NCBI GenBank assembly: GCA_003586115.2
Contig: QVOM02000116.1
Location: 45,919,692 to 45,983,691 of the forward strand
Direction: 5' to 3'
From: Salvator merianae
Lineage: Eukaryota > Chordata > Lepidosauria > Squamata > Teiidae
Length of the DNA: 64,000 bases
Each line of letters begins with the position of its first letter. Positions within the stretch are counted from its first letter, which is position 1. Both the position numbers and the translations under genes were made by a program. Below, one piece after another: positions 11,801 through 22,745 of this stretch. The notes below the pieces were generated by a model. That model had not been told where the DNA came from and made no database searches. It saw only the letters and a program-made list of their open reading frames with translations.

Positions 11801-14800
11801 CCTACTGCAGAGTGCAAAATACCTTTAGAGGAGACTCTGGTTTTCACCCTGTGCTCCACTTATGTTCCCTAACATCTAGTTGCAGGGGCTTTTTATTTTA
11901 TCAGTTATTTATATACAACCCTATGCATAGCCCCAGGGTAGTAGACAGAATGATAAAATATATAACAAAACCCAGATACAATTAGAAAGCCAAATTCTTT
12001 GATAGCTGTATTAGGAACTGTTAACATTCCTGAGATGCTGGAGCCGTCGCTCTGAATTTAGCCTATTTTTCTTATCCGCTGAATAATTGTTCTTCCCATT
12101 TCATTAAACTACACGAAACTAGTCAGCTAGCTATATGCAATAACACAGGCATACCTCAGAAGCTTTAAATTGGTCCTGAAGGACTGTACTTCTGGCACAT
12201 CTTTAAAAAGTTCCCTGTTCTTTGCTGACTCAGTCTGCTGATGTGTTGGTGGAACAGGGTGCCCTTCTGTTAATTTGGAGTTGCTAGTCACTGCCTTCAG
12301 CCAAATTGTTCTGACGTTAGTACTTCCACACAGCAGAGCTATGAGTTTTATGCTTTTTAAAGCTTCTCTGTAGTTCTGTGCTCTAGCCACTAAGTGGCAG
12401 TGGTGGACACCGGTTCCAAAAGCTGTTTAGAACATCAGATTGTGTCTCTCTGGGAGAGAGAAAACCTTAAAAAAGGTACCAGTAAATATCTGTACCAAAT
12501 AGTGTGTGAAGCAGACAGAGTTGGTGAGCCATATCAAGTAGTTAATTTCTGTAAAGCTGAGGTAATGGGGGCAGCATCTTCTTTGTTGCAAAGGAAGGGA
12601 TGTTTTTTGGTCTACATGCTGACCAGTTACAAGCGAGGAGGACAAGGCAGGCTTTGCATAGCCCATCACCAAACACAAGAGAGCCTTTACACTGAAGAGG
12701 TTCCCTAGTCAGGTAGCAAAACATCTGCAAGTGGAAAGTTCAGCTCAAAGAATTCTAGACATCCCAGTACTCAGCTGGGCGCTTTCGTGGGAGTAGACAA
12801 CTCTTTGTTACCGTTGTGAAAAGTAAAGCAACACATAAGAACGTAAGAGGAACCCTGGTGGATCAGGCCATGGCCAGTCTAGTCCAGCATCCTGTTTCAC
12901 ACACTGGCCCATCAGTTGCTTCTGGTCATTCTCAAGCAGAAGACAAAGGCAAAACTTTTACCTGTTCTCAACTCCCTGCCAATGGCCTTTAGAGGCATCC
13001 TGACTGCCTCTCCAACCTGGAGGCCATACCTAGGCATCCATTCTAGCAGCCATTGATGCACCTGACCTTCATGAATCTATCCAATCCATTCTTAAAAGTT
13101 ATCCAGGCCGATTGCTGTCACCACCTCTTCTGGTCGTAAATTCCATAGACCAATGACCTTCTGGGTGAAAAAATAATTTCCCTTGTTGGTCCCAAGTCTC
13201 TTGCCCATCAGCTTCATGGCGTGAGCCCTGGTCCTGGTGTTACGCGATAGAGAAAAGATCCTTTTCTTTATCCACCTTTTCCACACCATGCAGGATTTTA
13301 TATATTTCAATCAGGTCCCCTCTGATTTCATATGGAAAGTGTTCCAGACCCTTGATCATTTGGGTTACCCTTTTCTGCACCTTTTCCAGTTGCAGTTCTG
13401 TTTTGTATTCTTCACTTCAGTTCTGGGCAAACTGAAATGGAGGTGGGAGTGGATTCAAAGGGTTTAGTGTGTATTGTGCAACATGGGTGAACGTGAAGCC
13501 GTATGTGTGTCAAGTGTGTGCACATGCATGCTTGGGAGTAAATTGTGTTGCTCCTGTCCTTCCCTGGAGGACCTGCCACCTTTCCGGGCAGAGGGGGCCG
13601 AAGAATATTAGTTAGCCCTTGATTAATCCATAGTTTTGTATTATCGGAAAAATCCTGGCTATGAGACTGGCTTGTACAGTATGTATTTTCACATTATTAG
13701 GGCTTTGAAAGATCTGTCTGTTTTTGAACCATTAGCAGCTGGAAAGCTTTGTTTATGAAAGCAGAAAACTAAGCTTTTTAAAATGAGCTTCTGTTAGATA
13801 TGCTGCAGGCAGCTCAGAAATCTGCCACTCCTGTGTTACCAACCCTTTCCTAAAACCTGTGTTAAATAAGTCGGAATCAAAATGCCGCTGTTTGCTATTG
13901 TTGCTGCTAAATTTGTACAGTTAAAATAAAACCTCATGTATAAGTACTTGGGAGAGGGAAGTATCCTATGAGATTTGGGGTAGATAGGAATTAAGTCAGT
14001 AATTCATTATCCCAGCCATCGTATCTGCCACGTTCATAAGATTTCCTTGAATGAAGAAGAAACTGCTCATACTTAATGATAATCTAGATGCAGGAAGGTA
14101 GTGAAGGGAAGGAAGCAAGTGAGGTCTTTCATCCCCTCCGTGTGGCTTGGCAACTCTGCCCATCCCTGGCTTGTTACTGTCTCCTGAAGTCCCAGTGTCT
14201 CAGCCAGCCCGCGTGTCCATGGCAGTGGATGGAGGAATCCGGTAATGTATAGCAGATAGTTGGCCTGAGAAGGTGAACATCTGGAGAGTATGCTGGTTTT
14301 TTGTTCTCCTGATTTTTGCTTTGTGTTCTTTGATCACAGAAATCTCATTGCCTTTTCAGAAGAAGGATCTGACCCTTATGTCCGAATGTATTTATTGCCT
14401 GACAAGAGGAGATCAGGAAGAAGAAAAACAAGTGTTGCAAAGAAGACTTTAAATCCTGTGTTTGATCAGGCGTATGTTTGCTATTTGCATTTGCTGGTTT
14501 TACAGCTTCATTTAAAAAATAATAATAATTAAGCTTCTTTTGAAATAGACAGAAAATCTTGAAGAGTAAACCATCTTCATAAATCTTTGTCTCATCTGAT
14601 TTTCCATTTCCTAGTAAATGGCCTTGGATGTTCCACCAAAGCTAATAGAAAAAAACCCAGTAATTTATTGTAGTTAGGGATCCAGTGAAGGTTGCCTTAG
14701 AAAAGACAGCAGATGCAGTGTCCGTTTTGTCACTGTTCTGTAGTTTACTCTTAAAGCCACTAAGATGCGGGTTTAATTCAGTTAATTTTAATGACAGAGC

Positions 14801-17800
14801 AGGCGAAATGAAAGGATTGTGACTCAGCAAGTAGTAAAAATACAGGAACTTTAGAAAGAGGATGGAAAGGTTAAATATTGAGAAACAAAGAGAATAGTAG
14901 AAAACTTCACGAGTACTAAATGATTTCCAAAGTTAAAACCAGTTTTGATTGAGTGGTCTTTATAACAGGATAAAGTTAGAAACTTTTGTGCGCACACATA
15001 GAAGTTTTATAGAACATCTGTCTTTAGCATGAGATATAATGAATTTGTGGATCTTTGCTCTCGGCTTATATGCTGTGCCCTTTTTTCAGATATGCCTTTG
15101 AATTTCTAAATCTTAAAATGTAACCGAACATTTAGAAAGCAAGTCATTTTGCAGGGAAAATGCTGATTTTCTCATGAATTTGTTTGAACTGAAACAGATT
15201 TTTTTTTAGAAAAATGAAAACAAGTATATTTTTAAAGATTTTTACTAAGTACAAAAAATCCTAAAATATAAAACTATTCTAAAACACCAGTTGGTACAAT
15301 TTATACCTTGATTGTTGATAATTGATTGATTGTTATCTTTAACCTTCCACTCCTCTTATTTAGTCTTTAAAAAATGAAAGCAAATATTAAAGCTGCTGGA
15401 TGTCTTGCAGTTAAATGCAGAGGCTAAGTAGTGTAAGAGTTTCAAAACCTTCCCCTATGCTCTGAAATGTTTTTCTTTTTCAGCTTTGATTTCAGCGTTT
15501 CATTACCTGAAGTACAGAGGAGAACACTAGATGTGGCAGTGAAGAACAGTGGGGGCTTCTTATCCAAAGACAAAGGACTGCTTGGTAAGGTAAGCAGTAA
15601 ACAAAAACAGTGCGATGGGGCAGAGGTGCTGGTAACTTTGAAATGAAGTGTCCTAACCTATCAATCAGGTGAGACCACTGGTGAGATACTTAGGAGACTA
15701 CCTTTCTCAGTATAGACCTGTGATGTCCTATCATCCAGAATAGGAAGGATTCCCAGACCCCAAAGACTTAGCAGATAACAGGTTACAAACAGCAGCTGGT
15801 TTTTATTACTTGCCGCAATAAAGTTTACACAGAACAGTTTGATTACCAAAGCCAGAGGAGCGGATGAGAAGAGTAAACGAGGTAGGAGCTGAGTCAAGAG
15901 CCGAGGTGGGTCAGTCTGAATGCAGATTTCAGGAGCGGGATGGTTGCTTGTAAGACGGGTTGCCAGCAACACCTGTTGCCTGTTTTTCCTGGCCTTTTAT
16001 CCTTCAGGATCAGAGTCCGACAGGTGGGAAGGCCGTGGGTAGTGTTCTCTCCTCTTTTGCTGTAGCCTCAAGGCCCTAACCTTTTCCTGCCTCTGCCAGC
16101 TAGGGAGAGGTCTCTCCATCTGTGGGCTATGGGAAGGCTTAGGTCCTGGAGAGTCTGTGCCACTTGAGCCAGCATCATCCGGCCCTGAAGGGTCACTGTG
16201 TGCTGGTGCCCTGTCCTCATCTAAGGAGTCCGAGGAATCTGCTGCCATGGGTGCAGGGCAGGGCATGACATGTGAGATCATTAAGATCTTCAGGAGAGGT
16301 CCTGCTGCAGGTACCGCAAATCGAATGACTGCCCACACTCAGGACTTCTCTTTGGTGGCACGCACACTTTGGAACCCACATCTCTGATATTTGTGGGGCA
16401 CCTGCATTTCTAGTTCTTAGGTTGCTGACTGAACACTTAGCTTTTTATCCAGACCTTCCAGAATGAACACTTGTTTGTTTCCCCAATCCTTGACTTTAAT
16501 AATGTTTTTATGGAATCGCTATGATTTTTGTTGTTTTTATTCTCCATGTTTTGTGAACCACTTTGAGAGATACTATATTTCAATGGGAAGCGGAATATAA
16601 ATATTTAAAATAAACAAATAAACTTAATCTGTGTCTTTGCACTACAGATACAATCACATTAAATAAATATATAGCTCATTTCCTAAAACAAACTTGCCAA
16701 TTCACAGAGTAACTTGAATCTTCTGATATGCTGGGTAAGAGATTTCATGCCACTGTCCTCCAGAGATCTCTTGATGGCAATCATAAAAATGGGGTTTTCT
16801 AATCATCTAGGAGCACAGTATTCAAAAAATATACAAGGGGCAGGGCTGGGCATTCATTTCGTGCCATTAGTGTTTGGGCCAAGTATGATGGTGACATGAG
16901 CTTTTGTATCACCTGATGTACAAAATTATATATCTTTAGTTATGGTGGCGGCAGAATCAACCAGATAGTTTGGAAAGGTCAATGAACAAGAAAATTGCCA
17001 CCAGATTGATTGCATCCTTATGCCCTTTAAATTTTCCACCCCTTCTTTGACTTTTGTAAGATGCAGTTAGTTAGATATTGATGAAATATAGTTTGTTTTA
17101 ACCTTGATTTGCAATGATAGCTAATGCCTTTAAACTTTGGATTGCAGGCTTTACTTCAAAGGTCTTTTGAAGTACCTTTTTGAGCAATTCCCTGCCTGCT
17201 ACACCCTTGCAGAAGTAGGTTGCAGTGAGAGATCAAAACCATGCTGTCCACTGCTGCTGGTCCACAGATCGGCAGTAAAATATACAGTTGCCTGAGGGTG
17301 GTGGGCTGTCTCAGACAGCCAACTGCAGACTGCCAGGGAAAACACCATGCCCTTGCTGAATATGGGGTGTGAAGGCGTCTTATAGTCAGAGTCAACCAAC
17401 TGGAGCAGTCAGCAGAAGCTGATGTTCTCCACCACAGTGATTGATAGTCCAGAACAATCATCTCAGCAGTGGCCTGAGTGACAAGACATCTACCTGGGCA
17501 ATCACCCCTCAACTGGCACAACCATTGCACAGGTAATGTGAGTCTGCTGCGTGACAGATGCAGCACAGTGACCACTAGTCAAGGGCACACGAAGCTGAAT
17601 GCTGTTAGCAGGGGCAAGGATGCTTTGGTGGTGCCTCTACAAATACCTCATCAGTGCCATTGTCCCAAGATGCCTACTAACCTGTGCCTTGTAGTACATT
17701 TCAGTCTGCATAGTTTGGAGTATCAGAGCAGAGTCCAAAGTGCTCCCACACCACATTGCCCTTGAGCCATGCCAACCTTTGTTGTCTGATGATGTCCGTG

Positions 17801-18394
17801 TTTTGGGGAGCAGAACCATCACTCCCTCTATCTGGGAATAATGAGGGTGGGGGTCCAGTTCCTGCTCATTTTTGGCAATGAGGTCACATTGGCATCCAGG
17901 ACAGGTGAAAATTACCCAGATGCTGTGGCAGTATCTCTGCCATCACATTCATTAGTACCCAGGACAATGCATCTTAGTAGAAACCAAATTCTGTACTTGA
18001 CTGCACATAGCATGTGTGCACAATATGCTGTATTGCTGATTGTTGCCATTAAGAGTCTCAGGCCATTAATATTTGAGATGGTATCTAAGCAAAAGTCTGC
18101 TCTTTGGATGCATGACTGCACATGGTTGTAACATAGAACCTTACATTGCTCCACGATACATTAGCATGCCCCTATTTTTCCTACCTTAATTAGCTTCTTG
18201 TTTTCCCGAACAGGTATTGATACCATTGGCTTCTGAAGAACTTTCCAAAAGTTGTACTCAGTGGTAAGTACATCACTACCAGTCCAATTTCCTCTTTTTT
18301 TATGTTTAATGCCTTCAGTAATCCTCTGGTTTTGTGTTTATCTCAAAGGTATGACCTGACTGAAGATGGGACAAGGCCAAACGTTACATCATAG
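2758..18394 (+). CDS. ESYT2: Extended synaptotagmin-2, 3' half (10 coding exons, 5' end outside window)
   Basis: ESYT2 is an ER-anchored protein that bridges ER and plasma membrane and moves glycerolipids through its SMP domain; its C2 domains bind membrane lipids. The visible coding exons are 2758-2820 (cassette), 5344-5418, 6176-6262, 7087-7236, 9121-9500, 11346-11444, 14340-14471, 15484-15589, 18214-18263 and 18349-18394. Joined, they stay in frame and give 374 residues to the stop, or 395 with the cassette. They cover the later part of C2B, a Ser/Pro-rich linker and the whole C2C domain. Recognisable family stretches are YKTNEPVWEENFTFF, VKRPSVSK, KEPTPSIASDISLPIATQEL, SDPYVRMYLLPDKRRSGRRK and QWYDLTEDGTRP. 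The N-terminal hairpin, SMP domain and C2A lie upstream of the window. NCAPG2 follows on the same strand, as in human. Identity is inferred from remembered family sequence; exon edges were set by GT/AG and frame. Confidence 0.97.
2821..5343 (+). other. ESYT2 intron after the cassette exon
   Basis: AT-rich intron with ordinary splice ends. I see no recognisable repeat family or gene in it. Confidence 0.75.
5344..5418 (+). CDS. ESYT2: ESYT2 coding exon, C2B domain
   Basis: The 25 codons read SGKKINSNPNPLVLLTVGHK then AQESK. The acceptor is ccag at 5340-5343 and the donor AAG|gtaagt at 5419; both ends are phase 0. Mammals, as I recall, have VVQMSVG or LVQMSVG where this reads LVLLTVG, so the QMS positions differ here. 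Confidence 0.94.
5419..7086 (+). other. Two ESYT2 introns flanking the 6176-6262 exon
   Basis: Introns 5419-6175 and 6263-7086. Nothing beyond splice sites and AT-rich sequence was recognised. Confidence 0.7.
6176..6262 (+). CDS. ESYT2: ESYT2 coding exon, C2B domain core
   Basis: The 29 codons begin IRYKTNEPVWEENFTFF and end RRQDLEVE, the standard C2 strand pattern with an aromatic FTFF core. The acceptor is aacag at 6171-6175 and the donor gtaaga at 6263. Both ends are phase 0. Confidence 0.97.
7087..7236 (+). CDS. ESYT2: ESYT2 coding exon, end of C2B
   Basis: The 50 codons begin VKDEQHQCSLGNFKLPLNQL and end NSTINMKIALR, which closes the C2B fold. The acceptor is gtag at 7083-7086. The donor gtatat at 7237 is weaker than the consensus, but frame and homology fix it. 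Both ends are phase 0. Confidence 0.96.
7237..9120 (+). other. ESYT2 intron
   Basis: The first 800 bases look unremarkable. From about 8070 the base composition shifts and a probable DNA-element remnant ends at 8583. Confidence 0.65.
8460..8583. mobile_element. hAT-like element end, remnant
   Basis: It ends with GGCACATCTCTA, identical to the terminus of the complete element at 27409-27689, preceded by similar GAACC/GGTTC-rich sequence. No matching left terminus was seen, so the 5' limit is arbitrary and could reach back to about 8070. Confidence 0.5.
9121..9500 (+). CDS. ESYT2: ESYT2 coding exon, C2B-C2C linker
   Basis: This is the largest coding exon in the window (126 codons plus 2 nt). 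It begins ILSLEKQERSPDYQHSAQVK and is rich in Ser, Pro, Ala and Lys, as expected of a disordered linker. Its end is strongly conserved (KEPTPSIASDISLPIATQEL, then RQRLRQLE), and the last Asn codon is split with the next exon. The acceptor is tctag at 9116-9120 and the donor AA|gtacgg at 9501. The middle of the linker, about residues 25-80 of the exon, diverges from mammals. Confidence 0.96.
9501..11345 (+). other. ESYT2 intron
   Basis: About 10.15-10.65 kb is GC-richer than its surroundings and may be an old insertion, but I could not name a family. No exon was recognised. Confidence 0.6.
11346..11444 (+). CDS. ESYT2: ESYT2 coding exon, start of C2C
   Basis: After completing the split Asn codon the exon reads GTTLGQSPLGQIQLTIRHSS followed by QRNKLMVVVHTC, the first strands of C2C. 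The acceptor is tgcag at 11341-11345 and the donor CG|gtgagt at 11445. It starts in phase 2 and leaves two bases of an Arg codon. Confidence 0.96.
11445..14339 (+). other. ESYT2 intron carrying a CR1 fragment
   Basis: Intron with one clear antisense CR1 insertion at about 12832-13430. The sequence between 13430 and 13620 is unassigned. Confidence 0.7.
12832..13430 (-). mobile_element. CR1-type LINE 3' end, antisense
   Basis: On the minus strand, 13092-13310 encodes the C-terminal tail of a LINE ORF2, with RTRAHAMKLMGKRLGTNKGN followed by YFFTQKVIGLWNL and EEVVTAIGLDNF. A roughly 220-bp 3' UTR (the 'gatcaggcc...tagtccagcatcctg' block) follows and ends in a GAACGTAA/GAACATAA-like octamer. It is truncated and no longer codes for an active protein. 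Confidence 0.85.
14340..14471 (+). CDS. ESYT2: ESYT2 coding exon, C2C lipid-binding core
   Basis: The exon completes Arg, then reads NLIAFSEEGSDPYVRMYLLP, DKRRSGRRKTSVAKKTLNPV and FDQ. The Lys/Arg cluster KRRSGRRK is the basic patch that, in this family, binds PI(4,5)P2 at the plasma membrane. The acceptor is cacag at 14335-14339 and the donor GC|gtatgt at 14472. Confidence 0.96.
14472..15483 (+). other. ESYT2 intron, nothing recognised
   Basis: AT-rich intron with no visible repeats or conserved blocks. Confidence 0.7.
15484..15589 (+). CDS. ESYT2: ESYT2 coding exon, C2C
   Basis: The exon completes an Ala codon and reads FDFSVSLPEVQRRTLDVAVK, then NSGGFLSKDKGLLGK. The acceptor is ttcag at 15479-15483 and the donor AAG|gtaagc at 15590. 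Confidence 0.96.
15660..16340 (-). repeat. Possible LTR-type retroelement remnant
   Basis: Read on the minus strand this GC-richer block contains an open frame (15997-16338) rich in Ser, Pro and Asp. Downstream lies an AATAAA-containing stretch near 15800-15815, as in an LTR. No reverse transcriptase or matched LTR pair was seen. The assignment is tentative. Confidence 0.3.
16515..16621 (+). repeat. LINE-like 3' tail
   Basis: The string 'gtgaaccactttgag...gaagcggaatataaat' ending in AAATAAA-type repeats is the usual 3' end of L2/CR1-like squamate LINEs. Confidence 0.6.
17156..17822 (-). pseudogene. Decayed BED-finger hAT transposase
   Basis: Minus-strand fragments in different frames follow the order of an Ac/Charlie-like hAT transposase. 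A BED finger beginning VWEHFGLCSDTPNYAD (near 17.7-17.8 kb) is followed by AEMIVLDYQ, then a frameshift to SVVENISF, then LLQLVDSDYKTPSHPIFSKG and FTADLWTSSSGQHGFDLSL. Several stops and frameshifts interrupt it, and the catalytic C-terminal half is missing. It lies antisense inside an ESYT2 intron and cannot be active. Confidence 0.82.
18214..18263 (+). CDS. ESYT2: ESYT2 coding exon, end of C2C
   Basis: The exon reads VLIPLASEELSKSCTQ plus two bases of a Trp codon. The acceptor is acag at 18210-18213 and the donor TG|gtaagt at 18264. The intron that follows is only 85 bp (18264-18348). Confidence 0.95.
18349..18394 (+). CDS. ESYT2: ESYT2 last coding exon with stop
   Basis: The exon completes Trp and reads YDLTEDGTRPNVTS, then TAG at 18392-18394. 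The acceptor is caaag at 18344-18348. The C-terminal NVTS replaces mammalian endings of the type QAMT or QVIT. Confidence 0.95.
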
Positions 18395-21300
18395 CCCGCC
18401 TGGGATGCCAGAAGTTCCTCTCTTCATATGCTTGCCAACCTTTGTATTTTATCAGCATTGTTCACACAGATGTTCCAATATTATTTTTTACAACTCTTCC
18501 TTAGGCTTTCCACTGCTTCCCCACAGTTTTATAATATGTTTATATTTTATGTAGGCTTAAATCCATTTATTTGTTATAACCTTCTTTCTTTCATTTGTTC
18601 CAGTCATATTAATGTGCAATAGAGTTGTAGAGTAACCATTCGTTTCAATGGCAACCATTCGTACCCTTGACAAAACTGAGGCATTTATCTGCTTTTCCTA
18701 CCTTGTTTCATATCTCTTCAAGATGTCTGCCATGTAAATAGATAACTATTTTTTAATTTTTCTGAATGGTTTGAAGGCAGAAGAAAACGTGAGTGCAAAT
18801 AGATATTTTCTTCTATTTCTTCTGAGTGCATGCTGAAAATAATGTTTTAGGAATGGTCTTCGCAACAAAATGGTCTTAATCTTAGTAATTATGGATTTGT
18901 TATTTTTTAAAAAAAATCTGGGATATAATAAGGAAACGGTTACCCATTTATTTCTGGACTTAAAAGTCCTGCAAAATGGGGAAGTTAAAAATATTAATTT
19001 TGTAATATTTATATGGAAATGTATTCTTGGAGTTCATATAATTCACAGATTAACCCAAATAATATTATAAAGTATATATAAATATTGTATAAAAGTAAGA
19101 TTATCAAGTTCCTGAAATCACTTTTATGTTTGTCTGGGTTTCCTATGATGCAAAAGTGAAGAACTGACCCGTATAATATTTTATAGTGTACTTCTATAGT
19201 TGCTATTTCTCATTAGAATTTATTTGTCCTGCACCTAATACCAGAAAATTGCCTACGCAATTAAGATTTATTACAAATTAGAGTTTGACAGTTCCCCTCA
19301 TGAGCTAGCAGTTACACTGATTACAGATCTAAGGCTGTTTACATCTTGATCTTTTAACACATGTGTATTAGTGGTATTATAAAATGTAAAGAGATCCTCT
19401 GTTAAGTTGGAACCCAAATTACTAGAAGCTCACTCAGAATCTAGATGTCTGGATTAGCTGTTGGCATTCACAGTTGGCATTAGGGCTGCAGGTATGGAAG
19501 CCCTTTTTTCTGTTTTATGTTTGAAACACCTGAATGGTTGCATTCCACTTAAACACAGTCTGGATGGCCTTGCTTCTGAATGAAAACCTAGAGAGGGGAA
19601 AAACACTACCTGCTTTAAATTGTGTGTTCTAATCAGTGCAGGTTTCTATTTTTATTTTTACAGCTCCTGCAAAGAGTGGTATGCAAAAACGTGCTTAATA
19701 ATAGTTTGAATGTGAATTGTTGCTTCCATTATTGCTTTTGGAGCAATTTCAGTGGAGCGTTAATCCCTTTTGTGAAAATTTTCTTGGATGGTTTTAAATA
19801 TCTCTTGGTTTAACCCAAGAGACAGAGCAATTGTTCTTGAGACAGCAGCCTCACAAGGTTGAGTGAATATGCAGTTGCTTTTTCGAAGTAAAATACCACC
19901 ACCAGTTTCACTAGGTTGTGTTACTGTAGGTTTAGAATGACTTCTAGCTATAAGTTAACACTGAAGTGTGAATAAACTTCTGGAATACTAGCTTTATTGT
20001 CAACTTTACAGAACTTTAACTCTACCTTAGACAGTTGGTATTAACTAATAGGAAGCTTCTCCTGCTCAGTTTGCTTGAACTTGCACAAGCAATGTCCCCA
20101 TTGTGCCCTTCAAGTACACTACAAAGAATACCAAAGTGCCTGTGATAGATGTAGCAGACTGTTTATTTTAAAAACTCGGTTTTATTTGTTTGCCTGTGCT
20201 TCAGTGTATCGTATCCCTTTGTAGCACACACTGGCATCCTGCACACAGTACAGCACTGGAGTCTGTTTTATATTGACTTTCCCAGCTCCCCAGCAGTATT
20301 CACGGGTTCGATTGTGCAGTGTGTAGGATCACACAACTGAATCCCAAGAGGGTGCACATCATGATCTCACTTAGAATACTGTGGTTTCCCACTTTTATTT
20401 CAATGGCTTAAACTCATAAACTACATCTAAGCACCTTAGAAAGGTCTAATAATGAAAGAAGAAAATGTGAATACAGGAAAAATAAAAGGGATCGATCCGT
20501 CTACTCCTGTATTTGATCCTTACTGAAAGTGACATCATTGAGCGAGAGCATTGGGCAGTTGCATTAGTAATGCTGCATTAGTGAAAAATTTTAGTTCCAC
20601 TAGTAGGAGCCTTAAGGGAGGAGAATGCTTGTGTCAGCTTGTGCATTAGGAACCGTCTTAAAACAAGGAAGTTTCTCTTTTGCATGTGTGTGTGTCTAAA
20701 GGTTATATAATTTGCAGAATGATCTACTACATAACACACATTTCTCTTTATAGGTCCTAAACAAGAGTGCGATGTCCACTTCATCTATCTATAGGATTTT
20801 GGTTATTAGAGTGAGATTTTTAAAATTATTTTGGAGTGGAAGTGTTTTAAGGGTCGTGCAGACCACTCTGGAACACTTTTAATTTATTGCTGAAGTAAAA
20901 GTTACAGTGTCTTTTCTCTCTCTCCCTAGCTTATCAACATTTTTGGTAACCTTTCTAACATGTAGAGGTACACTGTGTGAGGAAATAATAATATGTGAGA
21001 TTGTTTGTATTCAATAATGAAGAAAAATTAGAATTTCATAGAGTCAGGTGGCTTCTGAGTGGATCTCAAATGAAGAAATGGTACTCTTGAGAATTTGGAC
21101 CAGAATCTGAATAATGAATACAAAGATTTCCTTCCTTCCTTTTCTCTTTTTTTTCTGCCTGTGGAAAACCAAAAGCTGCACACATGAATCTATTTTGTCA
21201 ATAGTTTGGCTGTGGTTCATCGAAGAAAGACAAAAGTATGGTGTTCCCATTATCACATCAAAGACTGAACCTCTTCAGACGAGCTTTCCATGTTCTTTAT

Positions 21301-22310
21301 TTTTTTTAATCTTGTGCCTTAAAGGAAAGCTTCAATATTTTATGTGTTTTTATCCAAGCATCTTCCTTCCATGTTTCCCAGACTTTTTGCTCTGTGCTGT
21401 GGAACTATTTAGTCTTGGATGCTGCTGGAAAGAAAAGCAGCACTTTGCTTTGGGTGTTGCTACGTATCAGGCATCAAGTCATTTTGTTACCCGGGTTTGG
21501 GATTAAATATTATTCTTTGTTTTGGACCCTCTCGTTATCAAGCTTACAGCGGCTGGTAAAAGAACAAGAAAGGTGGTCAGCTGAGGACAGATTGCCTTTC
21601 TTTTGTTCGTGTAATTTTGCCATTGCATGTATTTATTCAATAAATGATTCATATGGAAGGCATTGGTGGAGTTTTCATTTTTTTTGTTTGCTTAGCCAAC
21701 TTAATTGATAGTCCAGTGACCATGATCAGAGCGACTTAGAATCTGTGAGCATTTGTGTGTATTGATTGCTGAACTCAATATGAACTTGCAGCTGTGGATG
21801 AGGTAGAGACATTGATACATCTAAATTTATCCAAGTGATAAAAAAAAGTCACATAGGAAACAGCATGGGTCACTACAAAGTAGGCAGAATGCAAGCAAAT
21901 ACAATAAATAGTGATTATGTTCTTTCTCTTCAAGCTCGTAGTATACTGTAAAAAAGCCCTTTTATTTTGTGTGTTCAACTGCAGATTTTTAATATGACAG
22001 CAGATATTTTGACATATACGTCATTATCAGTGCTTTAAATTAGTTGCGCTCTGTAAAGCAATGAGAATGACGTATGCATTAAAAAGTCTGCTGTTATATT
22101 AAAAATGTATAATTACTGCACTGATAAAAAAGTCTTTTAAACCCTACAAGTACGAGTTTGACAGTAAATACTGTCAAAATGAAAGACTACTTTTTTCCAT
22201 CCAAAACTTAGGTCCATTGTGTAAAAACTTTGAAGGTAGTTTATTCCTGCTAGCGTGCTTTAAATACATTCTTAAATATATATTTTTAATAAACATATCT
22301 CAATAAAAAT
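18395..22310 (+). other. ESYT2: Probable ESYT2 3' untranslated region
   Basis: AT-rich sequence after the stop codon without any recognisable interspersed repeat, unlike the repeat-dense sequence that follows. AATAAA hexamers occur at 19971, 20481, 21639, 22288 and 22302; the last two are closely paired and precede a GT-containing stretch. I infer a long 3' UTR with several possible poly(A) sites. The true end is not determined. Confidence 0.45.
22288..22307 (+). terminator. Candidate distal poly(A) signals of ESYT2
   Basis: Two AATAAA hexamers, at 22288-22293 and 22302-22307, sit at the end of the repeat-free 3' block. Without transcript data either one, or an upstream hexamer, could be used. 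Confidence 0.35.
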
Positions 22311-22654
22311 GGAATATGTGAATACTTTACTATTGCATATATAGGGCATGTTAAAAGCTTAATGTAGGAACCTGTAGAAATTATAACTTCTCCTTGGTTG
22401 TGACTTAACTCACTGAACCAGTGTCTTACAGAAGAGTTATTTTTGCCAAAAGAAAATGCATTTCCTGTTTCGCAATCTTGTAGCATTGTCAGGCTTCAGG
22501 TGCCATGCAAACAGCTTCTAAAAAAGGTGTGTTCCAGGGTTCCCAGCCCTCCCCCCCCCACACATCATCACATTGTATTGTCAGGGCTGTTATGTCAGAA
22601 TCACCACCCTAGGTCCAGTCTCATGAAGAAGGCAGGACATAACTTCAGCATGTT

Positions 22655-22745
22655 TTCAAGCTTTATTGTGATAAAGCTCTGTTAGTCTCTAAGGTGCTAC
22701 TACACCCCTTTTCTTACTCATCCAGGCTAACCATGGCTGTGTCTT
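22655..22745 (+). repeat. Dispersed reptile repeat fragment
   Basis: The block 'ctgttagtctctaaggtgctac...ccaggctaaccatggctg' is a widespread reptile repeat motif. It marks the first repeat after the ESYT2 3' UTR. Confidence 0.55.

Larger units (their letters stand above)
15590..18213 (+). other. ESYT2 intron packed with transposon remnants
   Basis: This intron holds a possible LTR-type remnant (15660-16340), a LINE-like 3' tail (about 16515-16621) and a decayed hAT transposase on the minus strand (about 17156-17822). Confidence 0.7.

Noticed and set aside
16157..16387. Plus-strand open frame in an ESYT2 intron.
   Set aside because: It lies over the GC-richer insertion at 15660-16340 and has no recognisable domain.
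22539..22562. Poly-C tract as a possible regulatory site.
   Set aside because: A simple low-complexity run with no supporting context.
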